Below are positions 51,705-61,500 of a DNA stretch of 64,000 bases, piece after piece. The stretch is from Aquibacillus salsiterrae (GTDB taxonomy: Bacteria; Bacillota; Bacilli; Bacillales; Amphibacillaceae): assembly GCF_028416595.1 (NCBI RefSeq), contig NZ_JAMQKC010000003.1:1-64000 (forward strand), given 5' to 3'. Below the pieces are notes generated by a model. The model saw only the letters and a program-made list of their open reading frames with translations, was not told the DNA's origin and did not search any database. Positions within the stretch are counted from its first letter, which is position 1. Each line of letters starts with the position of its first letter. The position numbers and the translations under genes were made by a program.

Positions 51705-53660
51705 TTAGAATAACACCGGGGTAAGTGGTAACGGGACTTGGAAGACAACCGTGAATAAGCAGTAAAGTACCAAGGTAAAGATGACTGATGTTAAAATGAT
51801 TCGTTTTATTTTAATATCTTTATTTTGTTTTATATAAACAAAATAAAGTGGGACAATCATCATTAATAGAAGTACTTGTGTGTAATATCCGATAATAGAC
51901 GTTAACGAACTAATGATGACAACAACTAGAACGATCGGTAGATTCGACCACTTGATATGCTCACTTATTCCTTCATTCCCTTTGCCGAATGAGTGAACTA
52001 GTTCAATCACAATTAATCCAAGTAAAAACACTAACGTAATTTGAGGGAATATACGTTGTTCCAACTGCATCCCTTGTAAGTAAAACAGGACCAATGCAAC
52101 TAAACTTCCTAGCGCAATCCAGAAAATCGAACCAATTGACAACCGTTTGGTTAAGAACACCTGATTGGGTTGCCGCCATTTAAATCCTCTTAATGCTTGG
52201 AAAACGGACAAAGATATCGTCACAACAATTAAAGCGACAAATAGAAGATTGATTCCTCCTGAAAAAAAGTAGGACAAGGCAGAACCTTTAGACGTGCCAA
52301 CTTGAATTCCTTGAAGTAGTCCTTCCTCAGCAATAGGTCCAAGAATAAAACCAAGCGCAATTGGCGCTGCAGCAAAATTAAACTTTTGCAGAAAAAACAT
52401 GATCAAACCAAGACCAATCACCGTATAGATGTCAAATACGTTATTTTGCATAGAATAAGCACCAATTACCGAGAAGGATAAGATAACAGGAGCCATGAAA
52501 TATGCAGGGATTTGCGCAATTTTTGTCATGTATTTTATCAGTGCCAAGCCAATAAATAATAGTAAAATTTGTGCCCCAATCATACTGTACAAAAAGGTAT
52601 AAGCAACATCAGCATTATCAACAAATAAAGATCTTCCCGGCCAAATCCCGTGAATGAGTAGACCTCCTAAGAAGATAGCTGCTGTTGGCGAGCCAGGAAT
52701 GCCTAATGTCAATAACGGGATTAATGAGCCACCGACCATAGCATTGTTAGCACTTTCTGAGGCGATAACTCCCTTTTTCTCCCCTTTGCCGAAATTTTCT
52801 TTGTTTTTAGAAAATCGTTTCACTTCATTATAAGAGAGAATACTAGCAATGTTTCCACCAGCTCCCGGGATTAAACCGACCAGTCCACCAACAACACTAC
52901 CGATTGTCACTGATTTTGGTTTCTTTAAAACATCTGCAAAAGACTCTCTAATTGACGATCCTTTAATCCGATAGATGATTGGTTTATTCTTATTAATTGA
53001 TGTTAAACTCTCAATTAATCTTAAGGCTTGAGGAAAGGCAAATAAACCAATTAACACGGCTACAACATTAAAGCCGCCAATTAGACTATCCGTTCCTAGT
53101 GTAAACCTTGTTATGCCGGTAACTGAGTTAATTCCTACAAATGATAACAGGATTCCAATACTTCCGCCAATAAAGTTTTTTACTGTAGAACCGTCTGAAA
53201 TCGCCGCAATAACCGTCAAGCCAAAGATAGCAATCCAAAAGCTTTGGCTTGGTCCAAACTTCAGAGACAAGTCAGCGAAAATTGGTGCAAAAAAAACAAG
53301 CATCGCCATTCCAAATAATCCACCGATGACAGAAGAGATTGTCGCAATCTCCAGTGCTTTTCTACCTTCACCATTCTCTGTCATCGGATACCCGTCAAAG
53401 GTAGTTGCAACAGAAGCAGGTGCACCAGGGACGTTAATTAAAATCGCAGGCACACACCCCCCGTAAACACTGCCACAATAAATTCCACCTAGTACAATTA
53501 AGCCCTCCGTTGGGCCTAATGAAAAGGTGAATGGAATAGTTAACGCAACACCCATTGTTGGGGTTAAACCGGGTAAGGCACCAACGATAATGCCGATTAG
53601 TAGACCGAAGAATAGAAAGAGAAGATAGTAAAGTTCAAATGCTTGCCAAAAAAAATCCAT
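51705..53660 (-). CDS. tripartite tricarboxylate transporter permease, TctA-TctB fusion
   Basis: The 651-residue membrane protein has two parts. Residues 1 to about 490 match TctA, the 12-helix subunit, with GALPGLTPTMGVALTIPFTF, the block GCVPAILINVPGAPASVATT and LIPLLTLGIPGSPTAAIFLG. Residues from about 500 to 651 form four further hydrophobic segments (IFWIALGSLVALVLFYLQGM onward) like the small subunit TctB (DUF1468), which is normally a separate gene upstream. No separate tctB is present. With the convergent tctC-like gene it forms a complete transporter for a tricarboxylate or similar acid. ATG 53660 follows GGGGGTTAGG. Confidence 0.87.
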   Translation of the reverse strand: MDFFWQAFELYYLLFLFFGLLIGIIVGALPGLTPTMGVALTIPFTFSLGPTEGLIVLGGIYCGSVYGGCVPAILINVPGAPASVATTFDGYPMTENGEGRKALEIATISSVIGGLFGMAMLVFFAPIFADLSLKFGPSQSFWIAIFGLTVIAAISDGSTVKNFIGGSIGILLSFVGINSVTGITRFTLGTDSLIGGFNVVAVLIGLFAFPQALRLIESLTSINKNKPIIYRIKGSSIRESFADVLKKPKSVTIGSVVGGLVGLIPGAGGNIASILSYNEVKRFSKNKENFGKGEKKGVIASESANNAMVGGSLIPLLTLGIPGSPTAAIFLGGLLIHGIWPGRSLFVDNADVAYTFLYSMIGAQILLLFIGLALIKYMTKIAQIPAYFMAPVILSFSVIGAYSMQNNVFDIYTVIGLGLIMFFLQKFNFAAAPIALGFILGPIAEEGLLQGIQVGTSKGSALSYFFSGGINLLFVALIVVTISLSVFQALRGFKWRQPNQVFLTKRLSIGSIFWIALGSLVALVLFYLQGMQLEQRIFPQITLVFLLGLIVIELVHSFGKGNEGISEHIKWSNLPIVLVVVIISSLTSIIGYYTQVLLLMMIVPLYFVYIKQNKDIKIKRIILTSVIFTLVLYCLFTVVFQVPLPLTPVLF

Positions 53661-53717
53661 ATCCTAACCCCCATAGTAAAAGCTAGGATATGATATTCAC
53701 CTAATTACCTAAATGTG

Positions 53718-54002
53718 TTATTGATTTTCACTTTGGGTCGTTACTTCTACCTTTTTTCCCCCAACAGATAAATATTGGAATACTTCAAGGTCTGATTTCA
53801 ATTTTGACAAGCCTTCTAAATAAGGTCCGACCAAATCTTTAAAGTCTTCCGATACTCCTTCTTCTTCTAGTTGACCGTAGACATACATTTTTTTCTCTTC
53901 GATTAAAAACGCAATATAGCCAACAGCCTTATTTTTATCATCGACAATATTTAATACTTGAGCATCTTCCTTTAAAAACTCGGGAGAAAAATATAGTTGC
54001 AT
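53718..54002 (-). CDS. small acidic protein of unknown function
   Basis: The 94-residue protein starts at ATG 54002 behind a strong GGAGGAACG. It is predicted alpha/beta (YFSPEFLKEDAQVLNIVDDK, AVGYIAFLIEEKKMYVYGQL) with no membrane segment or cysteine. No family is recognised. It lies 16 bp after an MFS gene on the same strand and is probably co-transcribed with it. Confidence 0.65.
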   Translation of the reverse strand: MQLYFSPEFLKEDAQVLNIVDDKNKAVGYIAFLIEEKKMYVYGQLEEEGVSEDFKDLVGPYLEGLSKLKSDLEVFQYLSVGGKKVEVTTQSENQ

Positions 54003-54018
54003 TACTTAACGTTCCTCC

Positions 54019-55272
54019 TTATTCCGTGTTTAATTGTAGTTTTTTAAATAGTGAATTTGACGCTTCATCTGATTGCGCCTCTGCATGTTTCACATGAATT
54101 AATGTTAAGCTTAATATCGCTACGAACAATGTTAAGCCTGCAGTTGATAAAAACATAATATTTTTTGAAATAGACATTAACCACCCGTATACAGGTGGAC
54201 CAATAGCTACTCCTAAAAAACGAACTGACCCATATAAAGATGTCACAAATCCGCGTCTTGCTTTCCCTACCGAGCCAGTAATTAAGCTGTTTAAACAAGG
54301 TAAAACAAGTCCCGTACCAACACTACTAATAACCAAAATTGAAAAGAATGGGACTAAGTTGTCAACAAGTGTTAAACAAGCAAACGACGTCGTCATAAAT
54401 AAAAGACCTAATACGATTAATCGTTTCATTACTTTCATATTCTTCCCTATTTTACTCCCAGTTATAAATGATGTAACCATTTGAAAAAGTAAAGGTATTG
54501 CCAAGATTGCTCCTTTCGTAACCCCATCTATTCCGTATTCTTTTTCCAAGACATCGGATATATAAAATAAAATACCGAATAAAGTTAGTAAACAAGTTGC
54601 ACCAGCAAGATAAGTTGTAAATAGCCACCGACCTTCTTGTTTAAAAACCGAAAATAACCCTTTTACATACTTGTTTATTGGGGGCGGTTGTACCTTTTTC
54701 TTTTTCTCTTTGATGAAGATTGCCGTCAGTAACACAGACACTAGGCAAAATACTGGAAATCCCCAAAATGGACCGTACCAAACCAGTAATGCTAGTAAAG
54801 AACCTACTATCGGGGAAAGTACTTTACCGAAACCATTGGATGCTTCGACTAGACCAAGTACCTTACTTTGGTCCCCACCTTTAAATAAATCTCCTGTAAG
54901 CGCCATGGCAATTGGTGCGGTTCCTGCTGCTCCGATTCCTTGCATCGCACGACCGATTAAGATCCATATGTAGGCACTGTCAAACAGGGCACTTGCCAAT
55001 CCTGCCAACAAGCCTCCTAATCCATATAATATTAATGCGGGTACGATAATTATTTTTCTTGAAAATCTGTCAGAAAAATAACCAAGGATTGGAATGAAGA
55101 TAGCTGCTGTTACTGAAAATATCGTAATAGTTAAACTAACCTGAAATGAGTTAAGACCTAATTCCGATTCCATCTTTGGTAAAATGGGAATTAACATGGA
55201 ATTTCCCAATGTCATAATTAATGGGATCGAGCTAATAGCTAAGATCGTTAATCCTTTTTTTGAATTTGCCAT
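54019..55272 (-). CDS. MFS multidrug-type exporter
   Basis: The 417-residue protein has 12 hydrophobic segments. Motif A ([15 protein letters not shown]) follows segment 2, and [20 protein letters not shown] in segments 4 to 5 is typical of drug:proton antiporters. It should use the proton gradient to expel small toxic molecules; its natural substrate is unknown. ATG 55272 is preceded by AAAGGGGGTG. The small gene behind it seems to be in the same transcript. It is not closely related to the exporter of the island. Confidence 0.88.
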   Translation of the reverse strand: MANSKKGLTILAISSIPLIMTLGNSMLIPILPKMESELGLNSFQVSLTITIFSVTAAIFIPILGYFSDRFSRKIIIVPALILYGLGGLLAGLASALFDSAYIWILIGRAMQGIGAAGTAPIAMALTGDLFKGGDQSKVLGLVEASNGFGKVLSPIVGSLLALLVWYGPFWGFPVFCLVSVLLTAIFIKEKKKKVQPPPINKYVKGLFSVFKQEGRWLFTTYLAGATCLLTLFGILFYISDVLEKEYGIDGVTKGAILAIPLLFQMVTSFITGSKIGKNMKVMKRLIVLGLLFMTTSFACLTLVDNLVPFFSILVISSVGTGLVLPCLNSLITGSVGKARRGFVTSLYGSVRFLGVAIGPPVYGWLMSISKNIMFLSTAGLTLFVAILSLTLIHVKHAEAQSDEASNSLFKKLQLNTE

Positions 55273-55432
55273 TTTTAAAGCACCCCCTTTACCTCATATC
55301 TGCTATAAAATACTTTTTTATCATGGTTGTTGAACGGCAATTTCATTCATCGAGCTAAAAGGTATTTAATGGAGATATCGACGTTTAACTTCTTTTGGTT
55401 TACATAATATAATTATGGTTATCTAAAGGAAT

Positions 55433-55456
55433 GTGAGCGCTGGAGCTAGACAGCTT
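55433..55456 (+). repeat. dispersed TAAGAAAAGCGC-family repeat, right end only
   Basis: GAGCGCTGGAGCTAGACAGC followed by TTGG is the right end of the family. Confidence 0.5.
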
Positions 55457-55498
55457 GGTTTATTAAAAAAAAATGGTTGGCAACAAAGTGCCAACCAC

Positions 55499-56569
55499 TT
55501 ATTTTACTTCTACGATCCAATCGAAAATATCTTCTTCGGTTCCATATTGTATACCTGTTAATGTATCATAAAGTTGCTTGGCTATCTTTCCAGTCACACC
55601 ATCATTTACGATCATTTGATTTTCATTCCATGCTAGTTCACCGATTGGAGAAATGACTGCTGCAGTACCCGCACCAAATGCCTCTTCCAACTTACCTGCA
55701 AGGTGTGCTTGATGAATTTCTTCCATAGAAATTCTACGTTCTGTAACTGGAATTCCCCAATGCTTTAAAAGTTTAATAACTGAATTTCGAGTTACCCCTT
55801 TGAGAATACTTCCGTTCAATGCAGGAGTAACAACTTCTCCATCTATTTTGAAAAATACATTCATACTTCCAACTTCTTCAATGTATTTTTTTTCTAAGCC
55901 ATCAAGCCAAAGCACTTGCGCATAGCCCTTATCTGCTACCAGTTCCTGAGCTTTCAAGCTAGAAGCGTAGTTCCCTGCCGTTTTCGCTTCCCCTGTTCCA
56001 CCTTTAACTGCGCGAACAAATTCATTTTCTACAGCAATTTTAACTGGGTTAATGCCTTCTTTATAATAAGCACCAACCGGTGAAAGAATGACAATAAACT
56101 GATATTGCTTGGAAGGTGCAACACCTAAATATGGTTCAGTCGAGATGACGAATGGACGAATGTATAGAGAAGTACCTGGAGCTGTTGGAATCCAGTCCTT
56201 ATCCACTCCAACCAATTTTTTGATTGCAGATAAAGCGAATGTCTCATCTAATCTCGGTATACACATCCGATCGTTGGAACGATTTAATCGCTCCATATTT
56301 TTCTCAGGTCTAAATAATCGAGCTTCTCCTTCCTTTGTTACATAAGCTTTTAGACCCTCGAAGACTGTTTGACCGTAGTGAAAGACAATTGCAGCAGGAT
56401 CTAACGAAAGTGGCTGATATGGGATGATTCTAGGATCATACCATCCCTTCCCCTCCGTGTAATCCATAATAAACATGTGATCTGTAAAAACACGGCCAAA
56501 TTGTAAATCTGCAGCGTTTGGTTTTTCTTTCTTTGTGGCTGCATATTCCATATGTATTTGTTGTTCCAT
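55499..56569 (-). CDS. ilvE: branched-chain amino acid aminotransferase
   Basis: ATG 56569 is chosen because AAGGAG then has an eight-base spacing; an ATG two codons earlier is too close. The 356-residue PLP enzyme of fold type IV shows VFEGLKAYVTKEG, the lysine region GGTGEAKTAGNYASSLKAQE and the C-terminal GTAAVISPIGEL. It exchanges amino groups between glutamate and the 2-oxo acids of leucine, isoleucine and valine. It pairs metabolically with ilvA and with the glutamate synthase genes next door. No T-box was seen before it. Confidence 0.94.
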   Translation of the reverse strand: MEQQIHMEYAATKKEKPNAADLQFGRVFTDHMFIMDYTEGKGWYDPRIIPYQPLSLDPAAIVFHYGQTVFEGLKAYVTKEGEARLFRPEKNMERLNRSNDRMCIPRLDETFALSAIKKLVGVDKDWIPTAPGTSLYIRPFVISTEPYLGVAPSKQYQFIVILSPVGAYYKEGINPVKIAVENEFVRAVKGGTGEAKTAGNYASSLKAQELVADKGYAQVLWLDGLEKKYIEEVGSMNVFFKIDGEVVTPALNGSILKGVTRNSVIKLLKHWGIPVTERRISMEEIHQAHLAGKLEEAFGAGTAAVISPIGELAWNENQMIVNDGVTGKIAKQLYDTLTGIQYGTEEDIFDWIVEVK

Positions 56570-56698
56570 AATCATATCTCCTTGTGTTCATTCTTTTTCC
56601 ATTTTTAGACTATACATACCATTCTATTACTAATAGACATAAAAACACAACCATTATTGTTTTTAAATAAGCAACATCTTTTTTTAAGCAGTTTAAAA

Positions 56699-56735
56699 AC
56701 AAAAGTGCCGGCCCCTGTACTAGACAGCTCTTGAA
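56699..56735 (+). repeat. dispersed TAAGAAAAGCGC-family repeat, degenerate
   Basis: ACAAAAGTGCCGGCCCCTGT followed by ACTAGACAGCTCTTG keeps the right end shared with the copy at 45671. Confidence 0.5.
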
Positions 56736-56770
56736 TCTTTTTATACTTTTGTAAGAAAACAGTTCTGCAG

Positions 56771-56976
56771 TGTACCTATTTGGACCGGATTCGGACCCGA
56801 TTGAGTGAATATTGGCTTTTCCTGTCCGAATTAGGCGTGCATTCGGACTCGATGGACTGAATATTGGCTTCCACTGTCCGAATTAAGCATGAATTCGGAC
56901 TCAATTGACTGAGTATCGCCTTCCACTGTCCGAATTAGGCGTGCATTCGGACAAGATTAGTCCACTATCCGACCGA
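56771..56976. repeat. tandem array of a 52-bp hairpin unit (about four copies)
   Basis: Units begin at 56771 (diverged), 56823, 56875 and 56927 (cut short). Each carries GTCCGAATT, a spacer and ATTCGGAC, a self-complementary pair, followed by TGACTGAATATTGGCTTCCAC-like sequence. The period is 52 bp with few mismatches between the inner units. The array lies between ilvE and the glutamate synthase terminator. Confidence 0.85.
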
Positions 56977-57008
56977 CGCTAGGATTTTTTAAACTTTCTT
57001 ACCTTTTA

Positions 57009-57042
57009 AAAAAGGACTAACCAAAGTTGGTTAGTCCTTTCT
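57009..57042 (-). terminator. terminator of the glutamate synthase operon
   Basis: AAAGGACTAACC/GGTTAGTCCTTT is a near-perfect 12-bp stem with six T on the minus strand, 14 bp after the small-subunit stop. Confidence 0.9.
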
Positions 57043-57055
57043 TTATGAGTTAAGC

Positions 57056-58552
57056 TTACAAGGCATTTACAGTTGGTAGTAATGAACTACCCATTAGATA
57101 CTCATCGACTGCATAAGCTACTTCTCTACCTTCGTTAATAGCCCATACGATGAGACTTTGTCCTCTTCTTGAGTCACCTGCTGCAAATACACCTTTGACA
57201 TTTGTGCGGAAATCGCCGTATTTTGCTTCCACTTTTCGGTTGAATGTATCAACACCGAACTGTCTAAGTACTGGCTGCTCAGGTCCTTCAAAACCAATCG
57301 CAATTAGCACTAATTGTGCTGGCCATACTTTTTCTGTCCCTGGAATTTCTTCAAAAACAAACATTCCATTTTCGTCTTGTACCTTTTTCATTTCTACCGT
57401 ATGAAGTTCTTTTAATTTGCCAGTTTCATCGGCAACGAATTTCTTTGTTTGAATCGAATACTGACGAATATCTTCACCAAATTTTGCTTTTGCTTCCTTG
57501 TGTGCATAATCTAAGGTAAATACTTGTGGGAATTCTGGCCACATATTGCTAGCTGTTCTTTTCGTTGGCAATTGTGGGTGCTTACCAAATTGTACCACAC
57601 TGTTAGCACCTTGACGTAACGCTGTTGCAATACAGTCTGCCCCTGTATCGCCGCCACCAATAACAATAACGTCTTTTCCTTTTGCATCAATATAGTTACC
57701 ATCTTCAAAATTTGAATCAAGTAGACTCTTCGTTGCAAATTTAAGGTAGTCCATTGCATAATGAACACCTTGGGAATCGCGTCCTTCAATGACTAAATCA
57801 CGATGTTTCTGGGCACCTGTACACAAAATAACAGAATTATACTGTTCTTTTAACGCATCAGCACTAATATCTTTTCCTACCTCTGTGCTAAGAACAAAAT
57901 CGACGCCTTCTTGTTCTAAAAGACGAATCCGACGCCCAACAACCTCTTTGTCTAGCTTCATGTTTGGAATACCATACGTAAGGAGGCCACCAGCACGGTC
58001 ATCACGCTCATACACAGTTACAGAGTGACCTGCTTGATTTAATTGATCAGCAGCTGCCATTCCAGCTGGGCCTGATCCAATAATTGCCACTTTCTTCCCT
58101 GTCCGTTTTTTAGGGATGCGTGGAGTTATCCAACCATTCTCAAACCCTTTATCAATGATTGCTTGCTCAATATTTTTAATAGCTACAGCTGGATCTGAGA
58201 TTGCTACTGTACAAGAGCCTTCACACGGTGCCGGACAAACACGCCCCGTAAACTCAGGGAAATTATTTGTGCTTAATAACCGCTCAAGTGCTTCTTTCCA
58301 TTTCCCTTTATAAACTAAGTCATTCCATTCTGGGATTAGGTTATAGACAGGACAACCTGAAGTTGCCCCGTTTATATCCATACCGATGTGACAGAAAGGA
58401 GTACCGCAGTCCATGCAGCGCGCTCCTTGTCTACTCATAACTTCGTCAGAGAAAGGAGCTGAATATTCTTTCCAGTCACTTAAGCGAGTTAAAGGATCGC
58501 GTTGTACGGCTTCTTCACGCTCAATTTCCATAAATCCTGTTGCTTTTCCCAT
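57056..58552 (-). CDS. gltB: glutamate synthase (NADPH) small subunit
   Basis: The 498-residue protein (gltB in Bacillus, gltD in E. coli) has the N-terminal cysteine clusters of the iron-sulfur domain (CMDCGTPFCH, GCPVYN, CPAPCEGSC), then the FAD Rossmann motif VAIIGSGPAGMAAADQL (about 150) and the NADPH site IVIGGGDTGADCIATAL (about 290). It passes electrons from NADPH to the large subunit. It starts 17 bp after the large-subunit stop, in one operon. GAGAGGAATC precedes ATG 58552. Confidence 0.95.
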   Translation of the reverse strand: MGKATGFMEIEREEAVQRDPLTRLSDWKEYSAPFSDEVMSRQGARCMDCGTPFCHIGMDINGATSGCPVYNLIPEWNDLVYKGKWKEALERLLSTNNFPEFTGRVCPAPCEGSCTVAISDPAVAIKNIEQAIIDKGFENGWITPRIPKKRTGKKVAIIGSGPAGMAAADQLNQAGHSVTVYERDDRAGGLLTYGIPNMKLDKEVVGRRIRLLEQEGVDFVLSTEVGKDISADALKEQYNSVILCTGAQKHRDLVIEGRDSQGVHYAMDYLKFATKSLLDSNFEDGNYIDAKGKDVIVIGGGDTGADCIATALRQGANSVVQFGKHPQLPTKRTASNMWPEFPQVFTLDYAHKEAKAKFGEDIRQYSIQTKKFVADETGKLKELHTVEMKKVQDENGMFVFEEIPGTEKVWPAQLVLIAIGFEGPEQPVLRQFGVDTFNRKVEAKYGDFRTNVKGVFAAGDSRRGQSLIVWAINEGREVAYAVDEYLMGSSLLPTVNAL

Positions 58553-58569
58553 GATTCCTCTCTCCTTTC

Positions 58570-61500
58570 TTACTGTACGACAGCCTTTTCTAACTTTTTC
58601 ACTTCAACTAACTTTTTATTATTTTTCGCATCAAAAGCACTCATTTTTGCTTGTTCCTCTGTTTGACCAGCGTCAACGTAAGACTGGATTTGGTTTAGCA
58701 TATATTTATAGTCTTTTGGTATTACCTTCACAATTTTTTGTTTTTCAGTTTCCCAATTTTCAAGAATTGCTCGTGCTTTACTACTATTTGTGTAGAACAC
58801 ATGCTTTTCAATCATTTGTCTTAGATCATTTTCTTCCTCAACATTTTCAAATGTGTCAAACTCAATCATTTCTTGGTTAGTCAATGTTTTGAATGTATCA
58901 ATTGCCTCTGTGTAAACATAAGCAATCCCACCAGACATACCAGCTGCAAAGTTTTTCCCTACATCACCAAGTACGACTACGCGTCCACCAGTCATATACT
59001 CACAGCCGTGGTCACCGATACCTTCGACTACTACATTTGCTCCACTGTTACGGACAGCGAAACGTTCGCCTGCCATACCATTGATGTAAGCTTCCCCACC
59101 AGTTGCTCCGTAGAAGGAAACGTTCCCTGCAATCACGTTCTTACTAGGGAAAATGGTTGACTCTTTCGGTGAAGAGACAACAATTTTACCACCTGATAGC
59201 CCTTTACCAACATAGTCATTGGCATCTCCAGAAAGTAGCATCGTCATTCCTTTAGGGATGAATGCTCCAAAACTTTGACCAGCAGAACCAGTAAATCGTA
59301 ATGTAATGGTATCCTCCGGAAGACCAACCTCACCGTAGCGTTTAGATATTTCACTACCTACGATTGTACCTGCAACACGGTTGATGTTTCTGATTGAGAA
59401 TGATACATCGACCTTTTCTTGCTTTTCAATTGCTGATTGAACAGCTGGCAAAATTTGCGTTATATCTAATGATTGATCAATTTTATGATTTTGTGGTTGA
59501 CGATAGGTACGCGGACCTTCCGCTTGGTAAAGCAATGTTGATAAATCAAGGTCTTTTGCTTTCCAGTGTTCTTTTGCACGATCACTAACACCTAATAAAT
59601 CTGTCCGACCTACCATTTCATCAACGGTTCTAAAGCCGAGTTGAGCCATAATTTCACGTAGCTCTTCTGCGACAAAGTGCATATAGTTAACAATATGGTC
59701 AGGTTCGCCGATGAACTTTTTACGTAATTCAGGGTTTTGCGTCGCTACACCAACCGGGCAAGTATCCATATGACAAACACGCATCATGACACATCCAAGC
59801 ACGACAAGTGGTGCTGTTGCAAAACCAAATTCTTCTGCACCTAGTAGAGCTGCCATGGCAACATCTTTTCCTGTTAACAGCTTTCCGTCTGTTTCAAGGA
59901 CAACGCGGTCTCTTAAGCCATTTAGCATTAGCGTTTGATGTGCTTCAGCAAGACCTAATTCCCAAGGAAGTCCTGTATGCTTAATACTTGTCTTTGGTGA
60001 CGCACCAGTTCCACCGTCATATCCAACAACTGAGATAACATCTGCACTTCCCTTTGCAACACCAGCAGCAATAGTTCCAACACCTGCTTTTGCAACAAGC
60101 TTTACGCTAATCCGGGCATCACGGTTAGCATTTTTCAGATCATGAATAAGTTGTGCTAAGTCTTCAATTGAATAGATATCATGGTGTGGTGGTGGTGAAA
60201 TTAAATCAACACCAGGCGTTGAACCACGAACTTCTGCAACCCACGGATAAACCTTTTTACCTGGTAACTGCCCACCTTCACCTGGTTTAGCACCCTGTGC
60301 CATTTTGATTTGAAGCTCATCTGCGTGAACTAAATAATGACTTTTCACACCAAAACGTCCGGATGCAATTTGCTTGATGGCACTTCGACGGAAATCTCCA
60401 TTCTCATCGACCGTATAACGGTTTGGATTTTCGCCACCTTCACCACTATTACTCTTACCACCAATACGGTTCATTGCAATCGCAAGTGCTTCATGTGCCT
60501 CTTGACTTAAAGAACCAAATGACATCGCACCAGTTTTGAATCGTTTGACAATCGAATCAACTGACTCTACTTCCTCTATTGGAATAGAGTTGTTTGCTTT
60601 AAATGAGAACAGATTTCTTAAGAAGCCTAAACGCTCCTCATCAGCAGCCTTAGAGAATTCCTTGAACAAGCTGTAATCTCCCCTGCGGCAAGCCCACTGT
60701 AACGTATGGATTGTTTTCGGATTAAAAGCATGATGCTCTCCTGTCTTTCTCCACTGGAAGTCACTACCAGGATCAAGAGACTTCATAACCTCTTCTTTGT
60801 AACCTAATTGATGACGGTCCATTGCTTCTTTTGCAATTGTCTCTAATCCAATTCCATCAATTTGTGAAGCAGTTCCAGTAAAATGTTGTTCAATTACCTT
60901 TTTACTAATACCAACCGCTTCAAAGATTTGCGCACCACGGTAACTTTGTACTGTTGAAATACCCATTTTAGACATAACTTTAACGACGCCTTCAGTAACG
61001 CCATCAACATACTTCGCAACAGCATCTTCGTACGTATATTCTAGGTTTCCTTTTGCGATTTGATCACGATACGTCTCTAAAGCTAAATATGGGTTAATCG
61101 CATCAACGCCATATCCTAATAATGCTGCAAAGTGATGCACTTCTCTTGTTTCTCCAGATTCAACTATTAAGCTAATTTTCGTTCTGTTACCTTGACGCAC
61201 TAAATACTGGTGTAGCGCACTTGCTGCCAACAAAGCAGGGATCGCTACTTGTGTTTCACTCATATGACGGTCAGACAAGATTAATAGATTTGCTCCGTTG
61301 TTAATTGCTTGGTCAGCTTCATTGAACATATCATTGAGTGCTTGTTCTAAATCACCAGAAAATAACGTATCTATTGTATAACTCTTAAATCCATCGAGTG
61401 TATCATTTCTTAATTCAGCTAATTCAGCATTCGTAATTACCGGAGAATCTAGTTGTATCCGACGACAATTTGTTTCGTCCGGGTGTAGAATGTTTCCTTC

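Noticed and set aside
56771-56976. The 52-bp tandem units as a CRISPR array
   Set aside because: The whole period repeats, with no unique spacers separated by constant repeats, and no cas genes are present.
56576-57055. A T-box or attenuator before ilvE
   Set aside because: No T-box sequence was found; the region holds the tandem array, a degenerate repeat and the downstream terminator of the glutamate synthase operon.
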